In this document: in pieces, positions 34,601-45,279 of the stretch | Layout of the letters: each line of letters starts with the position of its first letter | How positions within the stretch are numbered: the first letter of the stretch is position 1 | Source of the DNA: Helicoverpa zea | Taxonomy: Eukaryota; Arthropoda; Insecta; Lepidoptera; Noctuidae | Assembly (NCBI RefSeq): GCF_022581195.2 | Contig: NC_061471.1 | Location: forward strand, 6,510,001-6,574,000 | DNA length: 64,000 nt | Direction of reading: 5' to 3' | Position numbers and translations under genes: made by a program | The notes under the pieces: generated by a model | Databases searched by the model: none | Told to the model about the DNA's origin: nothing | What the model saw: the letters and a program-made list of their open reading frames with translations, nothing else

Positions 34601-34969
34601 AAACATCTATATCACATCACAAGAAATATATTTACCTTATAGGCGATAAACGCGCATCCTACTATTTGTATAGCATTATAAGCTGCAATAATACTTCGCA
34701 GGTCGTAAGCTGGTCGCTTGCTCATATAGTCTGGCAGCCATCGAAACACAGCGGCTAAATAAAACAGCATTATGCCTAGCCCCGGCCATGGTGTTCGCAT
34801 CAGAAACCAATCTTGCGTCCTGGGATCTTAACAAAACATTTTTTTTCTGATTAACTAATTACTTTAAAATTGTACCCATAAAGTAATTTAAATGTATGTT
34901 TCAAGTACCTGCTATATCATCATTTAAATAGAAATATAATTTCACTGCACCTCCCAATATAACTGACAT
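31687..34969 (-). CDS. Very-long-chain fatty acid elongase (ELOVL)
   Basis: 3-ketoacyl-CoA synthase of the ELO family, an integral ER membrane enzyme that condenses malonyl-CoA with long acyl-CoA. Six exons in frame: 34969-34909, 34826-34636, 34166-34032, 33693-33588, 33080-32944, 31851-31687; 264 residues, normal for insect ELOVLs. Diagnostic motifs: KLVDLLDTVFFVLRKKQ, the HxxHH box His145-Val-Tyr-His148-His149, and MYGYYLLT (about 180). Several hydrophobic membrane spans alternate, and the end is KTKKS, a dilysine-type ER retrieval signal. PRTQDWFLM at exon 2 start resembles the ELOVL1/7 group. Which fatty acids it elongates cannot be inferred. Introns hold no other recognisable gene. Confidence 0.93.
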
Positions 34970-36071
34970 AATTTCAACGGATTATCACTACACTAATTAT
35001 GAAATGCTGACTACACACTCGACCGGCTAACAGCGACACGTTAAACTAAGCATGACATGAAACTTTACGATACGCAACCTGAATAGCTATTTAAAATAAA
35101 TTTTACATTAATTTCAATACCAATGTATGTAGGTTTGCATTTTAATAGTAGCTGATCTTGTGAACTCTCTCCAAACCCAACTTCGTTAGCTCTGTTAACT
35201 TCAAACGCCTAATTTTTTTTTGCCATTTGTAAAATGGTAAGGATTATAGGGGAGAGTAGGATATTTGTGTGTACCTATTTCACTTTCTGAAAAAAAAACT
35301 TGGTGTTATTAATTGAAGTAAACTGTTTAGCTAAAACACATAGAAAGTGGAGAAGGGTGGGCATTTTCGGAGCTGTCTTTTGTCTATCTCTTGGAATCCC
35401 AGCTTTATGATCGATCGACTCCGGGGCAGTAGCTTAACTACAAGGTCCTCCATTTAGTAGGACATTCTAAGGTAGTATGATATGTCCAGTAGGTATGAAA
35501 GTGCTCCAAAATTGGTAAAAATAATTCATGCAAGTCATTAGCTGGTAGAGTGGTATGATGCCCAAAATAATATAAATGTCAGTAAACATTGTTGACCTCA
35601 ACTTTTTACCGAAGCAAAATTAAACATCGTGACGGCAATTGAATAATATCGTATTGTTCTATTATCAACTAAAATGTAAATGAGTAAGTATCTACTTGAA
35701 TAAATATAAATTGTCACGTGAATAGAACAGAATCTATTTATTTGCTATAAACATGTGTATACATACATGCACATGCAGGTGCATGTGTACCCATGTAAGC
35801 TGAAGATACAATTAAGTGGATATGTGCTTGCTTAAAATCATGCTTGTCACTTGCCATGGCATGTGAATATTGTAAAATTAATTATGAGTTAACAAAATAG
35901 AAAAGAATGTAAATAAAACTAAAAAAAAACTAAACATTTTCTACTTAAAATCAAATATTTTTTCATTTGAGCCGACGTTTCGGAGCTTCGGTATTAGCAG
36001 CATCCACTATGTCCACATCGCATTTATAAGTGTTGATACAATAGTAAGTTATCATCTTTGTAACTAACTAT
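34970..36071. other. Intergenic upstream of ELOVL
   Basis: AT-rich. A small alternating ATGCAC/GTGCAT palindromic patch lies at 35765-35800. No gene recognised up to the LINE insertion. Confidence 0.4.
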
Positions 36072-38411
36072 CATGCATCTGTGTCCCTTTTTTTTTTTTT
36101 TTTTTTTTTGTCAGGGTGGAAAATCCTCATGGATTGTACTCCACCTGGGGTAGGTGGAGGGGTGTGCCGGACTCTTACCGGCTAAAAACCCTACCTGGTG
36201 TTGCCTCCAATTACCTGTTGTCGAGGGCACGGGTATCGCCAAAGCATTCTTCCGCACCCCCGACAGGTATTGGCCCGCCAGATGTTCGAAGGCGGGCCCC
36301 GTCACCCTATGTGGCCGTCACCCAGCGGCCACAGTAACTCCACTAAGAGAGGCGCGCGCAACACTACGCCACCGTCTCGAGGCCTGTTTCTGATGTTTCT
36401 GATCGGACGACAGACGCCCCTAGTCTGTCGTCCGCAGGCCGCGCCCTATGGTGGCCGGAGATCAGCCACCCTGCGACGCCCCCTACGTCTGCTGCGGGCG
36501 GGGAGAGAGGTAGCAGATTCTCTCTCCCTTTCCGCCGCCTCCTTTAAAACCATCACCTCCTCGCAAAAGGAGGTGACGGCATTCCACTCTTCTTCGCTGC
36601 TGACCATGCAAGACACGACGGCCGGCAGCGAAAGATTTCCCGCAGCATCCAGTACCGCAGTTAAATCACGGCGCTGCGTTGCCCATGCTGGGCACTCCGC
36701 CAACGTATGCAGCGCCGAATCTTCCTTGCTGGTGCCACAATGGTGGCATTCGGGCGTGGGCTCCCGGCCTATGCGACACAGGAACTTTCCGAAACAACCA
36801 TGTCCGGTGAGAACCTGTGTCAGCCGGAAGCTGAGGGCGCCGTGGCTTCTCTCCAGCCACTCCTTCATTACGGGCCTTATCGCCGCGATAACGGCGTGCC
36901 CTGCCGTGGGTCGTGCAAGCCTCTGCTCCCACTCTGCCATTAACACTTGGCGGAGCTCAGCCCTATGCGCCTCAACTTGTCGAGGCGCGAGACGCTCGCC
37001 CCGCCCCACCGCTTCCTCGCGCCATGTATAGAGTGACGCGAGGACTCTTCCGTCCATGTCCCACGGTGGGGATCCGGCTAGGAGGCATGCCGCTGCGAAC
37101 GAGATCGTTCGGTAACCCCTTATGACCCTGATGGCCATCGCTCGCTGTGGTCTTCGTAGCGCTGCGCGGTTGCGGGCCGCCAGGGTGTTCGCCCACACTG
37201 GCGCGGCGTACAGCGCCATCGCCCTCACGACCCCCATATAGAGCCTCCGGCAGGAGTTGTTGGGCCCCCTGAGATTGGGTAGCAAGCGCGAGAGCGCTGA
37301 AGCTGCGGCCATCAAACGAGGGGTTAGCCGCTGGAAGTGCGGCCCGAAGTCCCATCGACTGTCGAGAACGAGTCCGAGGTATTTCATTGTCGACTCGACA
37401 GCGATGGTGACCCCTCCTACCACTATGCTGGACCCCGGAGGTGGCCTCTTCCTTGGCCCATGGAAACAAAGGGCCTCAGACTTGTGCAGGGCCACCTCGA
37501 GGCCAAGACGCCGGATTCTGCCCACAACCTGTGAGACACTGGCTGTCGCCCGAATGGCCGCCTGCCGGTACGTCTTCCCACGTGCTGTTACTAGCGTGTC
37601 GTCAGCGTAGCATATCACGCTGACGCCGTGGAAAAGCGCACCGCGCAGGACCCAATCGTAGCCAATGTTCCACAGCAGAGGGCCGAGAACCGACCCCTGA
37701 GGAACACCGCACGTCATCTCTCGACGACCCCATCCTTCTCGACCCGGGTACACGACAGCTCTTTCCGACAAGTAATCCCCGACTATGCGGCGGAGGTACG
37801 CTGGCACTCCATGATAACGGAGCGCCTCCTTGATGGTATTCCAGGGCAAGGTGTTGAATGCATTGGCGATGTCGAGCGATACCGCCAAGACCACCTCGCC
37901 CCGGGCGACAGCTTCCTCCGCCAGGACCCTTACGCGCATGATCGCGTCCACTGTTGAACGCCCCTTTCGGAAACCATATTGGTTGTCCGCCAGATCTGGC
38001 CCTTCGCTAGACATGTACTGAACAAGGCGGTCGGCGATGATTCTCTCGAAGATCTTGCCCACCTCGTTCAGCAACACAATTGGCCTAAAGGCAGATGGTG
38101 AATCTGCGGGGCGTCCGTCCTTCCTGAGCAGGATCAGCTTTCCGGTCTTCCACCGGTATGGAAATTGACTCTGCTCCAGACATGCGCTCAGGAGTCCTGC
38201 TAGTCGGGGCCCGAGAGCCTTAATGGCCAGAGCCCATGCTCGGCCTGGAATGCCATCGGGCCCTGGAGCAGTGTTTTTCATGCGAGCGACCGCCGCTTTT
38301 AGCTCTACTCGGGTCACATGAGGCACATCGTCGTCGTCGTCCTCGGCGTTGGGCACGCTCGAAGGCGGAACCATGGCAGGTGGATTATGCTCCGGCATGC
38401 ATCTGTGTCCC
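36072..38411 (-). mobile_element. 5'-truncated R1-like LINE with 16-bp TSD
   Basis: The non-LTR retrotransposon lies in minus orientation: its poly(A) tail is the T run at 36088-36109, and its 5' truncation is at about 38395. A perfect 16-bp target duplication, CATGCATCTGTGTCCC, flanks it at 36072-36087 and 38396-38411. The intact duplication and unbroken ORF point to a recent insertion. It sits about 150 bp beyond the 3' end of the aldo-keto reductase gene. Confidence 0.93.
36446..38395 (-). CDS. LINE ORF2 fragment, reverse transcriptase
   Basis: Reverse transcriptase part of an R1-clade non-LTR retrotransposon, open for about 650 codons. RT blocks are visible in order: FRPIVLLNEVGKIFERI, YGFRKGRSTVDAI, LDIANAFNTLPW, GVPQGSVLGPLLW, catalytic ICYADDTLV, and KYLGLVLD. 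A C-terminal zinc-knuckle-like stretch CHHCGTSKEDSALHTLAEC follows, as in R1-type ORF2. The endonuclease domain that should precede RT is missing because of the 5' truncation. The open frame runs on into flanking host DNA up to 38446, which is accidental. GC content is higher than in the surrounding DNA. Confidence 0.9.
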   Translation of the reverse strand, partial: PEHNPPAMVPPSSVPNAEDDDDDVPHVTRVELKAAVARMKNTAPGPDGIPGRAWALAIKALGPRLAGLLSACLEQSQFPYRWKTGKLILLRKDGRPADSPSAFRPIVLLNEVGKIFERIIADRLVQYMSSEGPDLADNQYGFRKGRSTVDAIMRVRVLAEEAVARGEVVLAVSLDIANAFNTLPWNTIKEALRYHGVPAYLRRIVGDYLSERAVVYPGREGWGRREMTCGVPQGSVLGPLLWNIGYDWVLRGALFHGVSVICYADDTLVTARGKTYRQAAIRATASVSQVVGRIRRLGLEVALHKSEALCFHGPRKRPPPGSSIVVGGVTIAVESTMKYLGLVLDSRWDFGPHFQRLTPRLMAAASALSRLLPNLRGPNNSCRRLYMGVVRAMALYAAPVWANTLAARNRAALRRPQRAMAIRVIRGYRTISFAAACLLAGSPPWDMDGRVLASLYTWREEAVGRGERLAPRQVEAHRAELRQVLMAEWEQRLARPTAGHAVIAAIRPVMKEWLERSHGALSFRLTQVLTGHGCFGKFLCRIGREPTPECHHCGTSKEDSALHTLAECPAWATQRRDLTAVLDAAGNLSLPAVVSCMVSSEEEWNAVTSFCEEVMVLKEAAERERESATSLPARSRRRGRRRVADLRPP

Positions 38412-38488
38412 TGCTTATAACAGCTTTGTTTTGAACGGATTTCCAAGAAGAAGTCAATAAGAGACAGTTAGTGTACATTATTTGTATC

Positions 38489-38494
38489 TTTATT
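38489..38494 (-). terminator. Poly(A) signal of the aldo-keto reductase
   Basis: TTTATT on + reads AATAAA on the minus strand, 51 bases after the stop. It lies between the gene and the LINE. Confidence 0.5.
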
Positions 38495-38544
38495 ATAATT
38501 GTATGATAGTATTTAATCATTTTAAGAAATATTAAAAATAAAGC

Positions 38545-41500
38545 CTATTTCTTGAAGGGGAACTCGGGGTGTTTGTCGATGCCGATGAAGAACGCAAAGT
38601 CGCAGATGCGTCCAGCCTCGCCCCTGTCCAGCGCGGCTAGCTCACTCATTTCTTTTTCACTCAACTCAAAGTCCCACAGTGAGATGTTCTGTGAAGAAAA
38701 TAAGTCATAATTTCAATTGTATACTTGGGTACTTACTTTCGTTATACCTAAAGCAAAATTTTTCAAGAAATCGTTTAGGTAAAATATCGTTATCATGATT
38801 GTTGGAGTACTCACCTGTTTAATGCGGGCAGGGTTGGTGCTCTTGGGGATAGCGGCCAGTCCTCGCTGCAGCGTGTGGCGCAGTAGCACCTGCGCGGGAG
38901 TGCGCCCGTGCGCCTGCGCGATGCGCGCCACCACCGGCAACTGCAGGAGGTCGGGGTACTCGCGCCTGAAATGAAACACGGCTCACTGTTATACACTGTC
39001 TTTCTCTATAGAATAGTATACCATACCGTACCGTATATATTCACCTATAGGTGTTGTTGATTTTGAAAAGGAATTTCTTGTCGGAAAATAAAATCTGCTT
39101 TTGGTGTTCAACTTACCCTGTTTTAGCTGCCAACGCGTCAGCAAGGGCTTTAGATCCAAGCGGCGAGTACGCTACTAGGGGCACGCCTAGCTTGGTGGCG
39201 GCGGCCAGCAGGTCGGGCTGCTGGCACAGCGCGTGCACCTCCACCTGCAGGCAGGCGGGCCGCGCCACGCCGCACACGCGCGCCAGCTGCTCCGCGTTAA
39301 GGTTCGACACCCCCACGTGCCGAACACGACCAGACTCCTTCAATTTCAGTACTGTCTGTAAACACAAGAATCTCTGTACACTTTTCTTACTAGGCAAATC
39401 GAAGTGGTACCTACACAATTTTTGCGCTATCTTACCGCTATAAAACTTTAAGGTTTTTTCAGAAGAACTTCTCCTGGTCCCCATATTTTATTTCTTGAAC
39501 TGACCACACGATTTATGTTGATGTGATTATGTGAAGAATCATCTCTGATTACTAAAGGTTTTTCTAATTTGGTGCTATTTCGTGTAGTCGATATCGTGCC
39601 AGTGGTTGAAGTATTGCTGAATTTTTTGGGCACTTTTAGGACTACTACATTATTCTTTTTGTTTCTAAGCGGAGTTTTAGAATGCTTGTCTTTTATTTTT
39701 CTTGCTAAAGTGTACATCATAACTTGAAGGACACTAGGCGACTTCTTATTTTTTCGAATGCGATGCCGCATTTTTGAGCTGTATACGCTTACTGATGACG
39801 AAACTTTTGAGGCAGATCTGGTAAGTATTTGAGAGATTATTTCCAGGCTGTGATTAGATTTTAAACTGTACTGACAGCCGAAATCATATGAATCTCTGTT
39901 GAATGCGCTAATGACGTGTACATCTGCCCGTGCACTCGATGCGACCGTCCCGGCCTTACACAGGTTGGTGCATGCTGCTTGTTGAATTCCTACACTTTCC
40001 AAGTTTTTCGCCCCTTTATTTTGTTTTCCTCTCAAACAACAGAGAAACAGTGTTGTAAATATGTTTTTTGAATTTTTTGTTGCATGAGTGGGTCTTTTTT
40101 TTAAAGGAGCGACATTATAGCACTGGCCAAAAGTACGTGTTTTATTAGCTGGGGCAAAAACTTTGTTGTATTCACTGTGCATGTGCAGTGGGTGGTCTTC
40201 ATGTAAATAGATACACTGCAAGGAAGGCTCACATTTACCTTGAATTTTGATGAAGTTTTCAGTTTTGATAACGTCATTAGAGTTCATGTTGTATTTGGGT
40301 ATATTTGAATCTAAGTTGGTCTTAGTAAAGTAGTATACTTGAGTTTGGTCGACTCCATTATCGGATATATTTCTGAAAGTTCTATTTCTTATATTCCTGT
40401 TTGGTCCTTTTGGTACGTTGGGGACCCGTGGTGCATTAGGTGCCTTCGGTGCGTTAGGTCCTCGCGGTGCATTTGCTCCCCGCGGAACATTCGGACCCCG
40501 CGCATTTGGTGTATTCAAGTTACTTTTTTTGTTTTGTATAGCACTTCCAACATTCGGTACTGTTTGCGGCCTCTGAGCATTACCTTTTCGATTTTTCCAT
40601 TTTTCTATACACAATCCACACATACATATGGATTTGAAGTAATGTTTACATTTCTCTTTTATATTGCTTGTCTTGCTTGAGTTACCAACTTTTCCGAATT
40701 TTGTCATGGTAGATAAGATTCATTCATTATGTGTTTTGCCTTCTAAGTAGGCCCGATTTGCTCAGAATCTTATTCATATTGATTAATCCATCTTAGAGGA
40801 AGTTTTTGCCGGTAAATCAGGACGGTCTATGCATTTCATGAAATAATTCAGCAATACTGTAGTTATACTAAAAAATTAACACATTGTGCACCCCAAAATG
40901 ACATATCTGTCCAAAAAATCTCAGCTGTCATTTTGCTTTATGTTCTGCAAGTACGTAATGCAAACTCTTTCTTTTTCTGCTATAAGTATTAATTTATTCT
41001 AAGTCAAATGTTTTATTTATTGGTGCTTATGATATATATCGCGTTTTTATAAGAATTCCGAAGTACACCACAAACTATTTTGGCACAGACCTTAGGTGTT
41101 CTTCTGGGTTTTGAGCTTCTATGCAAATGTATGATACTCATAAGAGAAGCATCCAAGTCTATATTGTCAAGAGCATTGTTGGAGCAAGCTTTCAAATCGA
41201 TGCTTTCATAAGATTCCGCCGCACTCTGGTTGCGGTATGGGGCCATGCCGTCGCTCCCGCCGGTACAACACGGGCATACTAATCTTGGAAAAGTGACTTT
41301 GTACCATGCCTTTACTTTAGTTGATAGAGATTGCTTAGATTTTAAAAACGAAGCAACTGACGTGCCTACGTTCTCCGTAGATATATGAGACGCTTGAGGG
41401 TTGTTGTCTTTCGGGAGTCTATTTAATTGATCGCTATCTAAGTTGAAATCTGAAGCGGATAATTGACATACATTTCGTTTGAATTGCTTTACCTTACATT

Positions 41501-43636
41501 GTCGTTCTGTTACAGGTGAATTATACACTTTTGACCAATAGTAGGACTGCGTATATAGATGTCGTATATACTTTGGCAGCTCTCTGTTAATTTTTTGAGA
41601 CTCAAGTTTGGGGTCTGACGTTGTTTTCATCTTTTTATTCTTGAAAAAATTTACACTAGCCGGCTGTTGATAACTGCAATCTTTATAAACTTCATCACTG
41701 CGATATATTGCATTTATGTTAACTTCTTTTATGTTTTCATGATGCCCTTGTTTGATAGGGCAAGATATACAATTATCTGTATAAGATACACCCATATTCG
41801 CAGATTGTTACTTGATATGTTCACAAGAGGAAAAGTAGACTATTTGATGAATTATAATTTGGACTTGAGTATGTGCATAAAATTTATGTTTAAGAGACTG
41901 TTTCTTTCAAGTAAAGGCCATGATGTGTTGACGTGTGGTTGCAAGCAACTGTCAGTAATGTAACACCCGTCATTTAAGTTTAGTATAGAAAATAGTTTAC
42001 CTTCCATAGTTCAAGTAGGTTAGTGGTGTGGTCGACCTTCATGCTGCCATCTGGGTTCTTGGGATGTAGGTCCCCGGGCACATGTTCGAATGCAAAGGGT
42101 GTGTGTATCAGGTAAAGGTCTACGTAGTCAAGATTGAGGTCTCGAAGCGACGCGTCAAAGTATTCCTGAACCAGCTCTGGTCTGTTGCCTGCGAATAAAC
42201 ATGGTGGGGTTCGGATTATTATTTTGTGCCGTTTACTAACAAAAATATTGATCAACTGCAAAATTAGCTGTGAATTTCGTATCATTATTAATGTATGACA
42301 TTAAAATAGTAGGCGTAACCGGTCCGATAGTGTTAACAGTAAATACCTCCTGGCGGCAGTTTGGTGACGACGAACAACTGTTTCCTCCGGGCAGGGTCGC
42401 CTCCGATCCAGCGGTTCAACGCTCGGCCTAGTGCCGCCTCGTTCTCGTAGGCCCGGGCTGTGTCGAAGTGCCGATAGCCCGCTTCCAATGCTGCGTCCAC
42501 TGCCTTCTCCAGCACCTCATCCGAAGCCTGTGTGTAGATAAAATGTGTGTGCTTCATTCCTGCTATTCATTACACAGATATTGCAAACAGAGGTACACAA
42601 ACTAACAGTTTCTTAATCTAGCAGCGTGGGCCTGAAGTTGGTTCACATTGGGGTGATAAAAAGTTATGTTTTTAAACAAGATCAACCTATGTTATCGATC
42701 TCTTTGTTCGTCCACTCAATCTGTTTCTTAGCAATTTCATTATGGCTATTGACGTTTATCAAAATTCACTTTCAGTCCATTTAGATGAAATTTTCAACTA
42801 AAATAGGATTTAGGAAGACGCTACAAATTTAGGACAAAATTGTAAACTTTAAAATAAGCAGTTATGTGTAAAATAACTTTAGAACCAAATGGCTAGTCAA
42901 CATTTTGAAGTTAAGACAACAGTGGCTGGTCCTGAATAATATTGTGTCAGTTGTGTCCTAATGACTTCGCAGCCCCCGGAACTATGTCAGAACAGTGAAC
43001 ACTGCGTGAAGGACAAGTGGGCCCAGGATACGAACGCTTGCCGGGCCTCCACGTCCAGAGGCTTGTCGCACTCCAGCGGGGATTGTGACGGCAGCGGCTC
43101 GATCTCATTCTGTAGTGACAAGTGCTCTTGTAACTCACATAACATGTTTTTCCCGGAATATTGCGAAGTGCCTTGTATGATACGCTCCTCTACGGAAATT
43201 CATCGAAACAAATGGAACTTTTTCAAAAAATACTTTAATTTTCTCAAAAAAAGAAAAAGCAAAAAAAGTTCACGTAATAAAAGTAAGACAGATCAAAACG
43301 AGAATGTAGATGCAGCAAAATCAAAAGAGCAGACATAAAATAGAAGATCTGTACTCGGACAAGGAATTTGTAAAAGTTGTGAGATGACAAAAACATACCT
43401 ACCTGGACTAACGGGAAGTAAAAATATATCGGTATGCTTGTTATGTTGTATGTGACCTTCTGGCAATATTAAGCTATTATTTATCGTGTACTATTTGTGA
43501 ACAGTCAATAAAACTTAAGCTTAATTACAATATTATTTATTTATAATTTATTTTTATAACTTACTTGCCAAGTGCCAAATCCAATTCGCGGCAAGCGATC
43601 ACCGCCTTCTAGTTCAATGTATTCGGGGATAGACAT
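38545..43636 (-). CDS. Aldo-keto reductase
   Basis: NADPH-dependent reductase of the AKR1-like group, acting on carbonyls in the cytosol. Six exons in frame: 43636-43565, 42527-42347, 42188-42001, 39355-39117, 38965-38815, 38688-38545; 324 residues, as usual. The catalytic tetrad is complete: Asp46 and Tyr51 (HFDTARAYENE), Lys80 (VVTKLPP), His113 (DLYLIHTPF). The block GRVRHVGVSN and the coenzyme-binding IPKSTNPARI are present. Exons 2-5 are GC-rich compared with the introns. Two introns are unusually rich in long open frames: intron 1 (43564-42528) has one on +, intron 3 (42000-39356) has two on -. The exact substrate class is not predictable. Confidence 0.93.
39448..40707 (-). CDS. Unrecognised 419-codon ORF inside AKR intron 3
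   Basis: A single uninterrupted frame of 419 codons on the same strand as the host gene, wholly within the intron. I recognise no family. Visible features: a basic N-terminus with a cysteine cluster (CMCGLC, residues about 29-34); a proline/asparagine repeat built on NAPRGPNAPK-type hexads at about 63-95; a second cysteine pair (FLCCLRGK) near 217; and a strongly basic C-terminal half (SSKMRHRIRKNKKS). It ends 92 bases before the acceptor side of exon 4. A frame this long in AT-rich DNA is unlikely by chance. Could be a lineage-specific gene or an alternative exon of the host. No TATA or poly(A) signal could be assigned. Confidence 0.6.
   Translation of the reverse strand: MTKFGKVGNSSKTSNIKEKCKHYFKSICMCGLCIEKWKNRKGNAQRPQTVPNVGSAIQNKKSNLNTPNARGPNVPRGANAPRGPNAPKAPNAPRVPNVPKGPNRNIRNRTFRNISDNGVDQTQVYYFTKTNLDSNIPKYNMNSNDVIKTENFIKIQGKCEPSLQCIYLHEDHPLHMHSEYNKVFAPANKTRTFGQCYNVAPLKKRPTHATKNSKNIFTTLFLCCLRGKQNKGAKNLESVGIQQAACTNLCKAGTVASSARADVHVISAFNRDSYDFGCQYSLKSNHSLEIISQILTRSASKVSSSVSVYSSKMRHRIRKNKKSPSVLQVMMYTLARKIKDKHSKTPLRNKKNNVVVLKVPKKFSNTSTTGTISTTRNSTKLEKPLVIRDDSSHNHININRVVSSRNKIWGPGEVLLKKP
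41013..41795 (-). CDS. Unrecognised 260-codon ORF inside AKR intron 3
   Basis: Uninterrupted frame of 260 codons in the same intron, 305 bp upstream of the 419-codon ORF and on the same strand. No family recognised. It is rich in Lys, Ser and Asn, with a CPCC motif after an aromatic-basic segment (KVKAWYKVTFPRLVCPCC, about 165-182) and a basic end (SKPRRTPKVCAKIVCG). The stop codon is embedded in AATAAATAAA (41012-41021), so a poly(A) signal overlaps the end of the frame. The ATG context is AATATGG. This suggests an independent, intronless transcription unit. Confidence 0.55.
   Translation of the reverse strand: MGVSYTDNCISCPIKQGHHENIKEVNINAIYRSDEVYKDCSYQQPASVNFFKNKKMKTTSDPKLESQKINRELPKYIRHLYTQSYYWSKVYNSPVTERQCKVKQFKRNVCQLSASDFNLDSDQLNRLPKDNNPQASHISTENVGTSVASFLKSKQSLSTKVKAWYKVTFPRLVCPCCTGGSDGMAPYRNQSAAESYESIDLKACSNNALDNIDLDASLMSIIHLHRSSKPRRTPKVCAKIVCGVLRNSYKNAIYIISTNK
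42961..43338 (+). CDS. Unrecognised 125-codon ORF inside AKR intron 1
   Basis: Frame of 125 codons on the opposite strand to the host gene, wholly inside intron 1. No family recognised. The first 75 residues hold about twelve cysteines (for example SDKCSCNS, YCEVPCM); the last 50 are basic and lysine-rich (KYFNFLKKRKSKKSSRNKSK). AATAAA occurs at 43507-43512, 169 bases after the stop, on the coding strand. Cysteine plus lysine composition resembles the two minus-strand ORFs in intron 3, though no real sequence similarity is visible by eye. Confidence 0.45.
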   Translation: MTSQPPELCQNSEHCVKDKWAQDTNACRASTSRGLSHSSGDCDGSGSISFCSDKCSCNSHNMFFPEYCEVPCMIRSSTEIHRNKWNFFKKYFNFLKKRKSKKSSRNKSKTDQNENVDAAKSKEQT

Positions 43637-45279
43637 TGTAGTTCTAGTCCAACACCACTGATTTTATTTAATAACTTGTTAGTTTGTGTGTGTTTATGGT
43701 GCTGAGAATCAAAACACAATGCGAGTGAGCGGCCTAGGCGCTGCGGTTTGGGTCGGCGCCAACCTTGACTGCTCACTGCAATTTAGCACCGGTACCGGTT
43801 TGTCATAGAGCAGATACGACGATAAACAGTTACGTTCGTCTTCACATCATTTTGTATTCATGGCAATTGCCTCTGTGAAGCAGAACATTAACATTATAAT
43901 GGTTTTAAAAATGTTTAATTGAACGCGTCTTTTACGGTAGTACGTAATTAATGATTGCAGATCCTTTATTTTAAAGGTAATGACGAACGTTGCCATAAGT
44001 GATCTCTGCATTATTATGTATAATGTAGGTTTGTACCGTAAACGACTCGTATTTGGGTGATTGTAGGAACAAAGTACCTATGCTTGTTTTTTCCCTAACC
44101 AGATACATCACAATGGGTGTAACATCTGCGCCCAATAACATCCTTTATCACTGCGGTGGATCTTTGACAAACCAACTGCAATGTTTACAAGTGGATAGGT
44201 AATTGTTGGATTGTACAATTCTGTTTCTACAGTGTTTGACAATAATATAATGTGGTTCTTGAGTTGTTGCGTGTGTTGTACTGTCAACGCACTTTATCAC
44301 AATACAAATTGTTTGTCGCAGATAATTGTGGCTATTAGTCTTACGTAACTGTAATTGCAGTTTTCGTTATTTTTGAGGCTACTGTAAAGCAATTTAACTG
44401 CCATTTTCCTAAAGGTCTGTTCTGATAATTAAAGTGTTTTGATTTATATTTTGGACAAACACCTATGTAGAAGTTATATATCAAAACGCTGCGTTGTGTA
44501 GGTACCTACGTAGGTGACTTATCTCGAAGTTCAGATCTTGGTCTTTATAAAGTCATTAGGAAATCCACCACATTATTTAACAAATAAGCTAGTCTCTCGA
44601 TGTTACCTACGCAGTCAAATCAAGCAAGTATCACAAAAAAAAAACTTGGCGCAAAAAACAGGAGTAAGAAGCATAATATTATAAGTATAAGTTTCTTATC
44701 TAATGAGCTATTTAGCTCAAGCAACGTACCTATTACGTAATAGGGAATTCTTGTTATTAAGCACTTAATTACCTATTTATAGCTAAGTGTATAATTTACA
44801 CTAAAACTGGATAGGGACATTGTAGAGGTAGATAAACACATTTTTTTTCCATTCCCGAAATCGAACATGATGCGATACTATCTATTTACAAAATTAACAT
44901 ATAAAAAATTAATAAGCTATTACGAAAACATATCATATTACATTTCGATTAATCTACAACAAAGGCAATTATAATAGAAATACAAATTAATTTTCCCACA
45001 AACCCTTAAAGTAATATCATCCTTTTGTGTGCAAACAGTATCTCTTTACCATTCAATTTGCGAAACGTATGAATGAACTAGCGTCACAACACTCGTGAGC
45101 TCATTGGTGCGTACAACCCGTAGGACCCCATAGATCGCGGTCACTGATAACACCCCATACATCCCCTGAATGTAAGGCGGGGTTTATTAAAGCCCCTCCT
45201 CCTATTATCCACGCTATATTTTAAGGGTAGCAAATAAAGGGATCGTTTTAGTCGTATTCTAATTTAGTGGCCGGTGGTC
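43637..45279. promoter_or_regulatory. Divergent intergenic region, AKR and homeobox gene
   Basis: About 1.6 kb between divergent starts. A GC-richer patch at 45060-45230, with GGTTTATTAAAG and a TATATTTTAA word about 65-70 bases before the homeobox ATG, could be its promoter. The AKR promoter should be near 43640-43800. No gene seen. Confidence 0.4.

Noticed and set aside
36198..37031. Plus-strand ORF of 277 codons
   Set aside because: Antisense shadow of the GC-rich LINE reverse transcriptase.
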